Assembly (NCBI RefSeq): GCF_003007715.1
Contig: NZ_PXNO01000027.1
Coordinates: forward strand, 62,001-126,000
Length of the DNA stretch: 64,000 bases
Origin: Marinobacter shengliensis
GTDB taxonomy: Bacteria; Pseudomonadota; Gammaproteobacteria; Pseudomonadales; Oleiphilaceae
Direction: 5' to 3'
Each line of letters begins with the position of its first letter. The stretch's first letter is position 1. A program made the translations under genes and the position numbers. The notes beneath the pieces were generated by a model. That model worked only from the letters and a program-made list of their open reading frames with translations, ran no database searches and was not told the DNA's origin. Of the stretch, positions 1-8,758 are shown piece after piece.

Positions 1-1280
1 TGTGCGTTCGGCAGGGCCCAGCGCATCTTGTCACCAAGGGAGCCCTCTTGGGTCCGGTGCGCTTCGTCGACCAACACAATGATGTTGTCCCGGTCATTCA
101 GGCCTTTTGGATTACTTTCATCAATCTCGACATCTTGGAATTTGAAAATGGTCGTAATCAAAATGCCACGGCTGTCCTGCTCAATGTGCTCGCCCAATTT
201 CTTGCAACTTTGCACCTTAACGAGGTTCTTAACGTCGGCACCGCCAAATGTTTCGTTTATTTGGCTATCAAGGTCTCGCCGATCCACCACCACCAGAACG
301 GTGGGGTTTTTGAGGTCATTATCGGCTCGCAGCATACGAGCCGCGTAAAGCATCAGTAGGGACTTGCCGGAGCCCTGAAAGTGCCAGATCAGACCCTTTT
401 TGGGGTAACCGCTTTTGACGCGGTCGACGATTTGCTTGGCAGCTTCGAATTGAGGGTAACGGGGAAGCAGCTTGATGCGTTTTGGTGGTGTTTTTTTGCC
501 GGTCTTGATGGTTGAGAAGAGAGCGAAGGATTCGAGTATCCGAAGCAGCGTCCGAGGGTTCAGTAATCCTTCAACACTTGCAAGGACTGAGGCCATGCCC
601 GTGAGCTGCTCTTCTTCCTGTTCAGTGGTATGCCAGGGCCCCCAATCTTTGGGGCCAGCGTTTATCGCACCATACGCGAAGGTCCGACCCTCGGAGGCGA
701 AGCACAACAGATTTGGGACGAAGAAGGGTTCAGCGTTCTTCCAGTAGTGCTTGGTGCCACCGATGAAGTCAGCGGCACCATCCTGCCAAGTGACGCTTGG
801 GCGCGTTGCTGTTTTGACTTCGCCAACAACCAGCGGGATACCGTTGATATAGAGCACGATATCGAAGAACACTTCCGTGGCAGCGATATAGTGCACCTGC
901 TGCGCAATGACAAAGTGGTTGTTTTCAATGTTGTCGAAATCGATCAGGTTGATGGTGATGTGGTCGCCATTCTCGCCGAAGGGCAAGGTCTTATCGGCCA
1001 TCAACCACTCTTGAAAATTTTCGTTGGCCTTCACCAAACCGGTATGACGAGCTTCGAGTACCACGCCGCGTAGCTTGTAAATAATCTCATCTGCGTAGTC
1101 GGGCTGCCTGGCGACATCGGGGTTTAACGAACAAAGTGCGTTTTTGAGCCATTCATCGACGAAGATATCTTGTGCTTGCTTTGGCAGGCTTTCCCCGTGG
1201 CAGTAGTTCCAATCTACTCCGCTCAATCCTTTCAAGCGGTCAATGATTCCGTTTTCTGTGACGGTTTGTTCGTTAAACAT
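1..1280 (-). CDS. hsdR: Type I restriction enzyme R subunit HsdR (5' part only)
   Basis: This is the translocase and nuclease subunit of a type I restriction complex. It cuts unmodified DNA after ATP-driven translocation. The reading frame opens with ATG at 1278-1280 (MFNEQTVTENGIIDRL) and stays open to base 1, giving about 426 residues of a protein that is normally around 1000. Visible parts are the N-terminal nuclease domain with the PD-(D/E)xK core (IPLVVGEVK), a helicase Walker A motif (QGSGKS), and the DEAH box of motif II near the window edge. It lies 7 bp after hsdS in the same direction, so it is the last gene of the M-M-S-R operon. No frameshift is seen. The C-terminal helicase part and the coupling domain are beyond the window. 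Confidence 0.95.
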   Translation of the reverse strand, partial: MFNEQTVTENGIIDRLKGLSGVDWNYCHGESLPKQAQDIFVDEWLKNALCSLNPDVARQPDYADEIIYKLRGVVLEARHTGLVKANENFQEWLMADKTLPFGENGDHITINLIDFDNIENNHFVIAQQVHYIAATEVFFDIVLYINGIPLVVGEVKTATRPSVTWQDGAADFIGGTKHYWKNAEPFFVPNLLCFASEGRTFAYGAINAGPKDWGPWHTTEQEEEQLTGMASVLASVEGLLNPRTLLRILESFALFSTIKTGKKTPPKRIKLLPRYPQFEAAKQIVDRVKSGYPKKGLIWHFQGSGKSLLMLYAARMLRADNDLKNPTVLVVVDRRDLDSQINETFGGADVKNLVKVQSCKKLGEHIEQDSRGILITTIFKFQDVEIDESNPKGLNDRDNIIVLVDEAHRTQEGSLGDKMRWALPNA

Positions 1281-1287
1281 ATAGGGC

Positions 1288-2466
1288 CTAGTCAAATAAA
1301 AATGCGTTAGCGATGCTCTTATTCAAATCTTGAATATGTTTCTTGTGATTTGAATTAACGATTTCTAAAGTCTGATCTATCAAATTTGCAATTTTTTCCT
1401 GATGAAACTTAGGGGGCTTGGGGATTAGTACTTGCTTGAAAACATCAGTACTTAGCCGACAAGTCCCATGAGTTGCTGTCGTGACTTTAGAGAGAAAAAG
1501 ATCCGCATTATGAATGAGCCAGTGCAGAACGAATCTAGGTGAAAAGTCTTCAGATAAGACCAACGCCTTGATATCTTGATTAAATGTCGATGTTTGGTGC
1601 GTAATCCCCACAGGAAAGGTATGTGCTAAAATCATTCCCCTAACGACAATAAGGATTGTATTTTCGTCCACAGAGCGAGTGCCGTTCCGGGCTCCTTCTT
1701 CTGTAACTGTTAATAAAGACTTTTTCAGCTCCGGAGATTTCATATCTTTAGGACTGAACCACGGAATATTTCCGTCCCAATACGTCTCCTTTGATTTCGA
1801 TGGGGTGCCCCCACTTTGCCAATGTCCAACTTCCCACAGCGGAACTTGTTTCCACGTTTTGGAAGGTGATCCGAGATTTTCTGGAATACTATTATTTGAG
1901 AAGAGATGGTGCCGTAAATTTTTTATTAATAACTGGCCACTCGTGGTCAAAGAGTCAAATTTTTCAGAGACTTTTAGAGCCTGTTTAAGAATTGCAGCCA
2001 CTCGCTTTTGACTCTCAATGTCGGGTAATTGAAATTCCTGATTTTCAAGTGTTTTCCATTTAATTGTTGGCGAAAGTGAACCCTCTGAAATTGATTTTGC
2101 GCGCTTCATGAACGCGTCAGACTGCATAAAAAAGGGTAGAAAATCCGGGACTATTTTTTCTTTCTTTGGTTCGAGGACCATAGCATGAGCCGAGCATATG
2201 CAATCGCAATCCGCAATAGCTAATTTTCGCTGATACGCTCTCCGCTTTCCGAAGATGATTTGCCCTTTTTTTACCAATAGTTTTTGACCTTTAACATCAG
2301 CTGGGTTGCCGTGGCGCTTAATCCTCAAGCTATTAGGATCAAGGTGCTCTAACCCTATATAGATATCAAGATCTGTTTCGCTGGGCTCGACTCTCTTAGA
2401 GATGTTTTTGGCAATATCACCAAACTTTACTTTTCTCCAGCCCTTCAGTTTTACCTGGTCAGTCAT
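1288..2466 (-). CDS. hsdS: Type I restriction-modification specificity subunit HsdS
   Basis: This DNA-recognition subunit sets the bipartite target sequence of the type I complex. The 392-aa length and layout fit the family: an N-terminal target-recognition domain (about 1-165), a helical spacer (about 150-205), a second recognition domain (about 205-360, with the family phrase WQSGGTPSK) and a C-terminal helical spacer. The start ATG abuts the stop codon of the upstream hsdM copy with no gap, and hsdR follows after 7 bp. The gene is visibly more AT-rich than the methylase genes, which is common for hsdS. The target sequence cannot be read from the protein. Having two different recognition domains beside two different HsdM subunits raises the question of whether each methylase prefers one half-site. 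Confidence 0.93.
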   Translation of the reverse strand: MTDQVKLKGWRKVKFGDIAKNISKRVEPSETDLDIYIGLEHLDPNSLRIKRHGNPADVKGQKLLVKKGQIIFGKRRAYQRKLAIADCDCICSAHAMVLEPKKEKIVPDFLPFFMQSDAFMKRAKSISEGSLSPTIKWKTLENQEFQLPDIESQKRVAAILKQALKVSEKFDSLTTSGQLLIKNLRHHLFSNNSIPENLGSPSKTWKQVPLWEVGHWQSGGTPSKSKETYWDGNIPWFSPKDMKSPELKKSLLTVTEEGARNGTRSVDENTILIVVRGMILAHTFPVGITHQTSTFNQDIKALVLSEDFSPRFVLHWLIHNADLFLSKVTTATHGTCRLSTDVFKQVLIPKPPKFHQEKIANLIDQTLEIVNSNHKKHIQDLNKSIANAFLFD

Positions 2467-3957
2467 TTATTGCTCCGCCTTGCATGCGGTGTTACATACC
2501 TGATTCGAAAGGATTTCGAATAATTCGTTAGTCTGTTTTTTTAATTGCACACGGCTGACTTTCCATGCCTCAATAGCGTGCTGAGCATCAGGCACCTCGT
2601 GGTTGTCGGGTGTTTGCACATACAAGGGTATCGATAAGTTAAACAGGTTTTTTTCAATGGTATCTATGCCAACGAGAGCGGTGATGCCACTTTGCTGCTC
2701 AGGCGTAAAGAAGGCCGCGCATAGCGATTCGAGGTCATCATTTGATAAACGACTATGTGCGCGCTCGCGTGTGACAAGGTCCACACCATTGATAAATAGG
2801 ATCTTGCCTTTTCGCTCACCTGATTTGTTGGAGTTAAGTACCACAACGCATGATTCCATCGGCGAATTGTAGAAGAGATTGGGTCCTAATCCGATCACTG
2901 CCTCGATAATGTCCGATTCAATAACCTGTTTGCGTATGCCTTGCTCGGAGTCCCTGAACAATACGCCGTGAGGCCAAAGCATGGCGGCACGTCCGGTGTC
3001 AGGTTTCAGGCTCTTGATGATATGGGTGAAAAACGCGTAGTCGGCACAGCCTTGAGGAGGCACTCCGTAAAGATTACGGCCATACGGGTCTGCGGCAAAC
3101 TTGTCACGGTTCCATTTTTTGATGGAGTAGGGTGGATTCGCAAAAATGACATCAAACTGTTTGAGCCGATCGTTCTCTACAAACTTGGGATCGCCGAGCG
3201 TGTCACCGCGCAGAACGTCAAATTCCTCAATGTCATGGAGGAACATGTTCATGCGGGCGATGGCGGAGGTGAGCAGGTTTACTTCCTGGCCGAAGAGTTT
3301 TACTGATCGCCATTCCTTTCCCTGGCTTCGAAGATCCATAACTGCGTTTAACAGCATGCCTCCAGTACCACAGGTCGGGTCGTAAGCAGTCTCGCCGGGT
3401 TTAAGCCCCATAATCCTCGTCATTAAGTGGACTACGGTCCGGTTTGTGTAGAATTCAGCAGCCGTGTGGCCAGAGTCATCTGCAAATTTCTTAATGAGGT
3501 ATTCATAGGCTTCACCCAGATCGTCCTGATTGGCCGATTTGATGCCCAGCGGGATTTTGCTGAAGTGTTGGATGAGGTCGGCGAGAAGGTGGTCAGGCAG
3601 GCGTTCTTTGTTCGTCCACTGGGCATCACCAAATACGCCGTGCAGTCTCTCGTTCTTAGCTTCGATGAGCCTGAGGGCGCTCTGGATAGCTTCACCGATA
3701 TTTTTGCTGGTATTGCGGACCCTTTCCCATCGTGCCTCTTCCGGAATATCAAATCGGTGGAACATGGGCATCGTGGCGTAGTGAGCGTCGCCGTCACTTA
3801 GCTCTAATGCCTCGGTATACTCGTCTAGGTAGACGTCCGAAAGGCGTTTGTAGAAAAGCAAAGGGAAAATATACTGCTTGTAGTCAGACGCATCGATCTG
3901 GCCACGTAGGAACTCGGCAGCGCCCCAGAGAAGGTCTTCCAACTGTCGTTTGTTCAT
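2467..3957 (-). CDS. hsdM: Type I N6-adenine methyltransferase subunit HsdM, second copy
   Basis: This subunit methylates adenine using S-adenosylmethionine and would act together with HsdS. The 496-aa protein has an HsdM N-terminal helical domain (about 1-140) and an N6_Mtase domain. That domain has the SAM-binding motif DPTCGTGG (193-200) and the catalytic motif NPPY (274-277), both intact. The usual FYTPR phrase before the catalytic domain reads FYTNR here (about 169-173). Its start overlaps the end of the first hsdM by 4 bp (ATGA-type), and hsdS follows directly. It is clearly related to the first copy (both contain ASDYK.YIFP near the N-terminus) but strongly diverged, so this is not a recent duplication. 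Both copies look enzymatically competent. Confidence 0.93.
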   Translation of the reverse strand: MNKRQLEDLLWGAAEFLRGQIDASDYKQYIFPLLFYKRLSDVYLDEYTEALELSDGDAHYATMPMFHRFDIPEEARWERVRNTSKNIGEAIQSALRLIEAKNERLHGVFGDAQWTNKERLPDHLLADLIQHFSKIPLGIKSANQDDLGEAYEYLIKKFADDSGHTAAEFYTNRTVVHLMTRIMGLKPGETAYDPTCGTGGMLLNAVMDLRSQGKEWRSVKLFGQEVNLLTSAIARMNMFLHDIEEFDVLRGDTLGDPKFVENDRLKQFDVIFANPPYSIKKWNRDKFAADPYGRNLYGVPPQGCADYAFFTHIIKSLKPDTGRAAMLWPHGVLFRDSEQGIRKQVIESDIIEAVIGLGPNLFYNSPMESCVVVLNSNKSGERKGKILFINGVDLVTRERAHSRLSNDDLESLCAAFFTPEQQSGITALVGIDTIEKNLFNLSIPLYVQTPDNHEVPDAQHAIEAWKVSRVQLKKQTNELFEILSNQVCNTACKAEQ

Positions 3958-5453
3958 AGCTCGAAGCCCTCCTTTACCAATAGTTCCTCAAGCTCCTGCT
4001 CCGCTTTTTCCAGGTCAGTCAGTTTTTCCTGAAAATCCTTCAAAGCTTCCTCGACAGAGATTGACTCTTCCTCAAGAGGATTTTGAACGTATCGCGCAAT
4101 GTTCAGATTGAAGTCGTTCTCGGCAATTTCAGACAGTGGAACCCAACGAGCTTTGCCTTCAACTGGTTGCCCAGCGGGGCCAGAGGCCTCTTGATCGCTG
4201 TAGATTTCGAAGATTTGGTCGGCTTGAGCGTTTGATAAGGTGTTCTGTGCTCGGCCCTTGGTGAAAATTTCTTCTGCGTTAATGACCAGCACATGGTCTT
4301 GATGATCGGCTGGGCGCTGTTTGCGCAGCACAAGAATACAGGCCGGTATCCCGGTGCCGTAAAACAGGTTAGGCGCAACGCCGATGATGGCCTCGATTCT
4401 GTTCTCTTGCAGAAGCGTTGTTCGGATTTTGCCTTCTGCGCCCCCTCGAAATAAAACTCCATGGGGGAGTACAACGGCCATGCGACCTTGGTCGTTGAGG
4501 GAAGCAAACATATGCTGAACCCAAGCAAAATCACCATTGGTTTTCGGAGCTAGTCCGTATGCATTTCGGTCGTAAGGGTCGCTCGACCAGAGGTTTTGCC
4601 CCCACTCTTTGAGACTGAAAGGAGGGTTGGCGATTACGCAATCGAATGTTTCGAGTCGGTCATTAATCAAGAATTTGGGTTGCCGCAGTGTATCGCCTCG
4701 CACGATTTCAAAATCTTCCTGACCATGCAGGAATAGGTTCATCCTCGCGATGGCCTCGGTGGTCAGGTTCTTCTCCTGCCCTTTAATCCTGAGTAAGCGC
4801 GGATCGCCGCCATTTTCACGGACGTGGTGAATGGTTTCGAGCAGCATTCCTCCCGTACCGCAAGCCGGGTCGTAGACGCTTTCTCCTGCCTTGGGATCAA
4901 GGATGTTCACCATCAGCCGGACGATGGTTCGTGGCGTATAGAACTCCCCAGCTTTCTTGTTGGCTTTGTCTGCAAACCTCTTAATCAGGTATTCGTATGC
5001 GCGCCCCATGTCGTCATCACGTACGCTGCGGACACCAAGATTAACCTGGTTGAAGTGGTTCAGCAGCGTGGCCAGCAATTCATCTGGCAGACGGTCTTTG
5101 TTGGTCCAGCTCGCATCCCCGAATATCCCGTGGAGTTTGTCGTTCGCCAGCTCAATCCCGCGAAAGGCGTCCTTGAGCGCCTGACCGATGTCTTTGGTCT
5201 GTTCAAATACATGCTGCCAGTGGCACTCAGGTGGAATCTGAATGCGGTGGAACATGCTCTGTGCGGCCAGGTCTCTGTCTCCAACCTTCTCCATGGCGTC
5301 GGCGAACTCTTCGTCGTAGACGTCACAGATCCGTTTGAAGAACAGAATCGGGAAGATGTAGGTCTTGTAGTCAGAAGCGTCGATGGGTCCGGTGATGATA
5401 TGCGCGGCGTGCCAAAGGTGGGCTTCGAGGTCCTTGAGGTTGATCAGTGTCAT
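3954..5453 (-). CDS. hsdM: Type I N6-adenine methyltransferase subunit HsdM, first copy
   Basis: This is the first gene of the restriction-modification operon. The 499-aa protein has the HsdM N-terminal helical domain, the conserved phrase FYTPR (171-175), SAM motif DPACGTGG (195-202) and catalytic motif NPPF (276-279). It ends in a charged coiled-coil-like helix rich in E, L and K (about 468-496) that probably packs against the HsdS spacer. A classical type I operon has only one hsdM, and the complex is M2S. Here two full, divergent hsdM genes sit in one operand with overlapping ends, so a mixed M1-M2-S complex is plausible. Alternatives are that the two form separate complexes or that one serves a lost second HsdS. 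The start ATG at 5451-5453 begins a family-typical N-terminus. Confidence 0.93.
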   Translation of the reverse strand: MTLINLKDLEAHLWHAAHIITGPIDASDYKTYIFPILFFKRICDVYDEEFADAMEKVGDRDLAAQSMFHRIQIPPECHWQHVFEQTKDIGQALKDAFRGIELANDKLHGIFGDASWTNKDRLPDELLATLLNHFNQVNLGVRSVRDDDMGRAYEYLIKRFADKANKKAGEFYTPRTIVRLMVNILDPKAGESVYDPACGTGGMLLETIHHVRENGGDPRLLRIKGQEKNLTTEAIARMNLFLHGQEDFEIVRGDTLRQPKFLINDRLETFDCVIANPPFSLKEWGQNLWSSDPYDRNAYGLAPKTNGDFAWVQHMFASLNDQGRMAVVLPHGVLFRGGAEGKIRTTLLQENRIEAIIGVAPNLFYGTGIPACILVLRKQRPADHQDHVLVINAEEIFTKGRAQNTLSNAQADQIFEIYSDQEASGPAGQPVEGKARWVPLSEIAENDFNLNIARYVQNPLEEESISVEEALKDFQEKLTDLEKAEQELEELLVKEGFEL

Positions 5454-5622
5454 GGGTGCTGAATAATCCGTTACTGCTCGAATCGGAGGAGAGAGCTATA
5501 GTGTTTGGGTGCTCTCATTCTGTATTTCTTCTTGTTGGAGATGGTAGCAAATCTGGAGGGCAGAAAGGGGATGCGTTTCAAAATGCCCTTGGTGGAATTC
5601 GAACGCTATGGGAGCTTGAGTT

Positions 5623-6519
5623 TTATGCAGAGTCCAGAGCTGATGCAAGCTGCTGAAGGAAGTTTTGATCTGGTTCGGGCAGGCGGTCCCTGGGATTTAT
5701 GATCCACTCAGTGGCAACCGTCGGCAGGTTCTTTTCTTCGACGCTTGCCATTGTCGAGAGCCGAACCAGTGTTCCCATAATCCTTTTGTCTCGCTCTCTA
5801 TAAACCTTCTCCCATTGGTGTCTTTGCTGTTTGATGAAGTTTTCGATATGACGTGCCATATCAGCGCGTAAAGTGTCTTCATCAGGCTTGACTAAGATTT
5901 TGCTTCCGTCATTCCCAAGTTTCGAGATATCGATGGCCACCAGCCCCTTGTGAGCGCTGCCGGGGTTTCGCTTGAAAGCCCTTTCAAGCTGCCTGGATGC
6001 ATCGCGAATATTTGCTTCGAGTTTGTCGAAACTGGTGATTCTTTTACATTCAATCCAGACCTTGTTATCCCATGCCTTGAATCCTGTGTCGGTTTTCGCA
6101 TCGAGCATTGCCGTCACGCCTCGTTCAGGGTGATGCAACCGGGCTGCAACAAGGGCTTCAAATAGAAAGTTACGAGCAATAGTGGTGCGGGGCTGCTCAT
6201 CTTGCCTCCTGACAGGACCATTGAGCGCCTTGGACAGCTTCTCTTTGATCGATTCGAGCTGGCTCGGTGGCAGGGTGTGGAACTTCCGAAATACGGCTAC
6301 CAAGTCATCTGCATCCTGAATTGCATTGATGAATTCGGCGAAGCCGTTTCGAACGGCCTCATCATTGTCGGACAGGTAGTTATCTTTCCAATGTCCGAGA
6401 TTTCTATGGTACTGACGGATTCTTCCGCGATTAGGATCCAGCCCGAGGCTTTCAATCCATTCAATGGTTGAGGAAAGTTCTTCATAGGCTTCTGCATAGG
6501 TAGCGGTTTGAATTGCCAT
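5623..6519 (-). CDS. Putative PD-(D/E)xK nuclease-fold protein, unknown function
   Basis: I do not recognise a named family. The 298-aa protein has a helical N-terminal part (about 1-110) and then a segment that reads like a restriction-endonuclease-like core: a helix with FLFEAL (118-123, E121), aspartates D140 and D144, and the strand VWIECKR with E157-x-K159. This is the order E, D, ExK seen in PD-(D/E)xK nucleases. No signal peptide or membrane segment is seen. It sits between the restriction-modification operon (170 bp gap) and a 195-aa unknown, all in the same direction and all within the Tn7-like element, so a role in defence or element maintenance is an inference. A non-catalytic use of the fold is also possible. 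Confidence 0.6.
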   Translation of the reverse strand: MAIQTATYAEAYEELSSTIEWIESLGLDPNRGRIRQYHRNLGHWKDNYLSDNDEAVRNGFAEFINAIQDADDLVAVFRKFHTLPPSQLESIKEKLSKALNGPVRRQDEQPRTTIARNFLFEALVAARLHHPERGVTAMLDAKTDTGFKAWDNKVWIECKRITSFDKLEANIRDASRQLERAFKRNPGSAHKGLVAIDISKLGNDGSKILVKPDEDTLRADMARHIENFIKQQRHQWEKVYRERDKRIMGTLVRLSTMASVEEKNLPTVATEWIINPRDRLPEPDQNFLQQLASALDSA

Positions 6520-6583
6520 TTCGATGTCCTTGCGAATTCATAGCTTGGCGGCAGAGAAATGCAGCCAAGCATTGGAGGGCTAC

Positions 6584-7171
6584 TTAGCTTCCGAAAACAG
6601 GAAGTGGATTTTCATAACCTTTTTCAAACTCATAGAGTTTGCCTTGGAACCACACGTAAAACGCAGGCCAGAACGATCTTTCATCAAGTAGTTTGAGCAC
6701 CTGATCCAGTGATTCGACGGAGACCTTTTCACTCAGGCGGAAATACATGTTGTCGTGAAGGTTGGTGTGAAACCATTCCTCGAACTCGTCATTGGTCATG
6801 GTCTCAGAGGGAAGCCGGCCAAGTTCATCATCTGGGTCTGGGCCCGACCACATCATCTTTCGAAAAGATTGGGCGCAGACCATGGGAAGAAACTCATCGT
6901 AGATGAACGTCCCGTCCTCAGTGACTGAGTCGAAAGAGTCCATTCCATCCTTCATATCCATGCCGATAATTGCGCCGGACTTCAGGGCCTTTTCTGCGGG
7001 TTGAAGAAGAACGTTGGCCTGTGTGGCCTGGTGCCAGTTTGCGAAACCTGCTTTTTGAGCGGCGAGTTCCAATGCCTCTGTATGGGTGATCGATAGGCGG
7101 CGCTTGTATTGCTTAGCTATTTGCTTGAGCTGTTGAACGGTTTTAGACGAAACAACGGTCGTTACACTCAT
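6584..7171 (-). CDS. Conserved-looking protein of unknown function in transposon cargo
   Basis: This 195-aa acidic protein does not match a family I can name with confidence. The N-terminal 55 residues form basic helices followed by a phrase of the type HTEALELAAQ..GFANWHQA. I associate that phrase with a short domain found in many plasmid- and island-borne proteins annotated as glyoxalase-superfamily or unknown, which is memory rather than evidence. The rest is rich in D and E with aromatic residues and no cysteine cluster, signal peptide or membrane helix. It is 64 bp upstream of the nuclease-like gene in the same direction, so the two may be co-transcribed. The next gene upstream (tniQ2) ends 212 bp away. 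Confidence 0.55.
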   Translation of the reverse strand: MSVTTVVSSKTVQQLKQIAKQYKRRLSITHTEALELAAQKAGFANWHQATQANVLLQPAEKALKSGAIIGMDMKDGMDSFDSVTEDGTFIYDEFLPMVCAQSFRKMMWSGPDPDDELGRLPSETMTNDEFEEWFHTNLHDNMYFRLSEKVSVESLDQVLKLLDERSFWPAFYVWFQGKLYEFEKGYENPLPVFGS

Positions 7172-7383
7172 GAGTATTTCCTCTGTTAGCGAAAGTTATG
7201 GTGCCCACTGCCATGATTCGCGGAGAAAATCAGAGCGTAAGAAAAGGTTGTTAAGGGTTGTCCCGTCCGGGTTCGCTATAGTGGGCAGCGTGCGTCAACC
7301 TCGCAGCCAGAATCTTCTCCGACTTTAGGGATAATTTCAACATGTAATGTCTGCCGTCACCAAACTGCTTGATTTGTGGATTT

Positions 7384-8754
7384 TTATTTCGGTTGACCCA
7401 CTTTCTTGAGGTTTCCTTTGGCGAGCTGGTCTTTAATGAGGTTGTGGGTTTTTGGCAGGTTTCCCAGAAACTTTGTGAGCCAGCGATGCCCGCCAAGCAA
7501 GATGTCTAGCTCTGAAACGGATATTGGCTCTGATAGTTGAAGTGTTTGCTCTTTAACCGTTTTGCACACCTTTTCATCGAGGGCATGCCAGTTTTTTTCT
7601 GGGCGTTGCGGTGGCATCGGTGACGGCAGCTGCCGCTCTAGCCAATCCCTGTCATTGTGGTAAAGCCAGAAAAAGTCCGAATTCCTTGCTGCTTTGATGT
7701 CTTTCCGGATCGCAAATGGATGTCCGTCCATATAGTCACGGATGGAGCGTCGGCGCGTCTCCCGCTTGCTGAAAAAATCATCTCCATGGGTGTGGCTATT
7801 TCCAGAAGTTGGCACTCCAAAGCCAGGGAGGATGAGCTGTTCTTCCTCGTCGGCGTCCCAAAACAAATTAGCATCTCCCTCGAACAGCCATTCTGCGAAA
7901 AGCAGATGTTTGATGGGGTGTGTTGGGAAATGTGTCTTTGCGCGCAGAAGAGGGCCTACGAATTCGAATGTTAGTAACTGGTCCGTACATTCGAACTGGT
8001 GGGTGCAGGTTTTTTCCAGTGTTGCCCAGTGAGTTCTCAGCGCCGGTATGACTCTCCTGATACGCACATTGCCGTTTTTGGTTAACAGGCCTTTTTTATT
8101 CAGCTGGATTCTATAGGCTCTTCGGTAATCGGGGAATCGTTGCCGAATTTGTAGCTGCTGGATTACGGAAGCGCCAAAACAGGAAAGCTTCACCGAAGCG
8201 TTGTCGGCGGGGAGTGCATTCACGTCGGAGCGAGGCAAAATCAATGAACGATCTAGCGAAAAGTCACTTATGGCTGTACAGAATAATTGTGATGCATGGG
8301 TTGGGCAGGCATTCACGCCGGGCAGTTGGTGACTGTTTCGGAAGTATCCAACGCCTATCTGCTTCAAGTCTTCGGCCACGCACACCGGACAATGCTTGTG
8401 GCCGGTCGTAAACTTGAGCTTCGACTGAGGGAGCCCCGCCTTTTCGCCTACATGGCTGCCAAAATTCAGAAACATCGCACGTTTTAGTTCCTGAGCCCTT
8501 TTCGGCGTTATGAAACTCGCGAATAGAGGGTAGAGCGTGTGGTTCCAGAGTAGTGCTTCAGGCGACAACCTGAAGTAATGCCCAGTTCTCTGTAGATGCG
8601 ACGGTAAATAGGCGTTGATCCTGGCTCTACGGGACGAATACAGCGCTGAGTAAGATGCGGACTCGTTCGCGTTCCCTGTGAGGAGGTGGTATCGGCTAAC
8701 GAGGCTATAAACAGTCTCTTCTGGCAACGGCTGGATATGAATTGAGCAGGTCAT
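7384..8754 (-). CDS. TniQ/TnsD-family target-selection protein (larger copy, tniQ2)
   Basis: TniQ/TnsD proteins bind a specific attachment sequence and recruit TnsC and the transposase. This 456-aa protein has the TniQ start (PLPEETVYSLVSRYH), then the zinc-binding pattern CPVC ... HQLPGV..CPTH at roughly 125-155, and a long C-terminal half with helix-turn-helix-like stretches. I take the ATG at 8752-8754 as the start. An upstream in-frame start at 8862 would overlap the preceding tniQ gene by 104 bp and lacks family residues. The gap to that gene is then 4 bp. As the larger of the two TniQ proteins in an element sitting 24 bp from the yhiN end, it is the better candidate for the yhiN-reading TnsD, but which copy does this is an inference. 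Confidence 0.87.
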   Translation of the reverse strand: MTCSIHIQPLPEETVYSLVSRYHLLTGNANESASYSALYSSRRARINAYLPSHLQRTGHYFRLSPEALLWNHTLYPLFASFITPKRAQELKRAMFLNFGSHVGEKAGLPQSKLKFTTGHKHCPVCVAEDLKQIGVGYFRNSHQLPGVNACPTHASQLFCTAISDFSLDRSLILPRSDVNALPADNASVKLSCFGASVIQQLQIRQRFPDYRRAYRIQLNKKGLLTKNGNVRIRRVIPALRTHWATLEKTCTHQFECTDQLLTFEFVGPLLRAKTHFPTHPIKHLLFAEWLFEGDANLFWDADEEEQLILPGFGVPTSGNSHTHGDDFFSKRETRRRSIRDYMDGHPFAIRKDIKAARNSDFFWLYHNDRDWLERQLPSPMPPQRPEKNWHALDEKVCKTVKEQTLQLSEPISVSELDILLGGHRWLTKFLGNLPKTHNLIKDQLAKGNLKKVGQPK

Positions 8755-8758
8755 ATCG

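Noticed and set aside
7251..7496. 81-aa minus-strand frame at the end of tniQ2
   Set aside because: It overlaps the tniQ2 C-terminus in another frame and shows no coding character.
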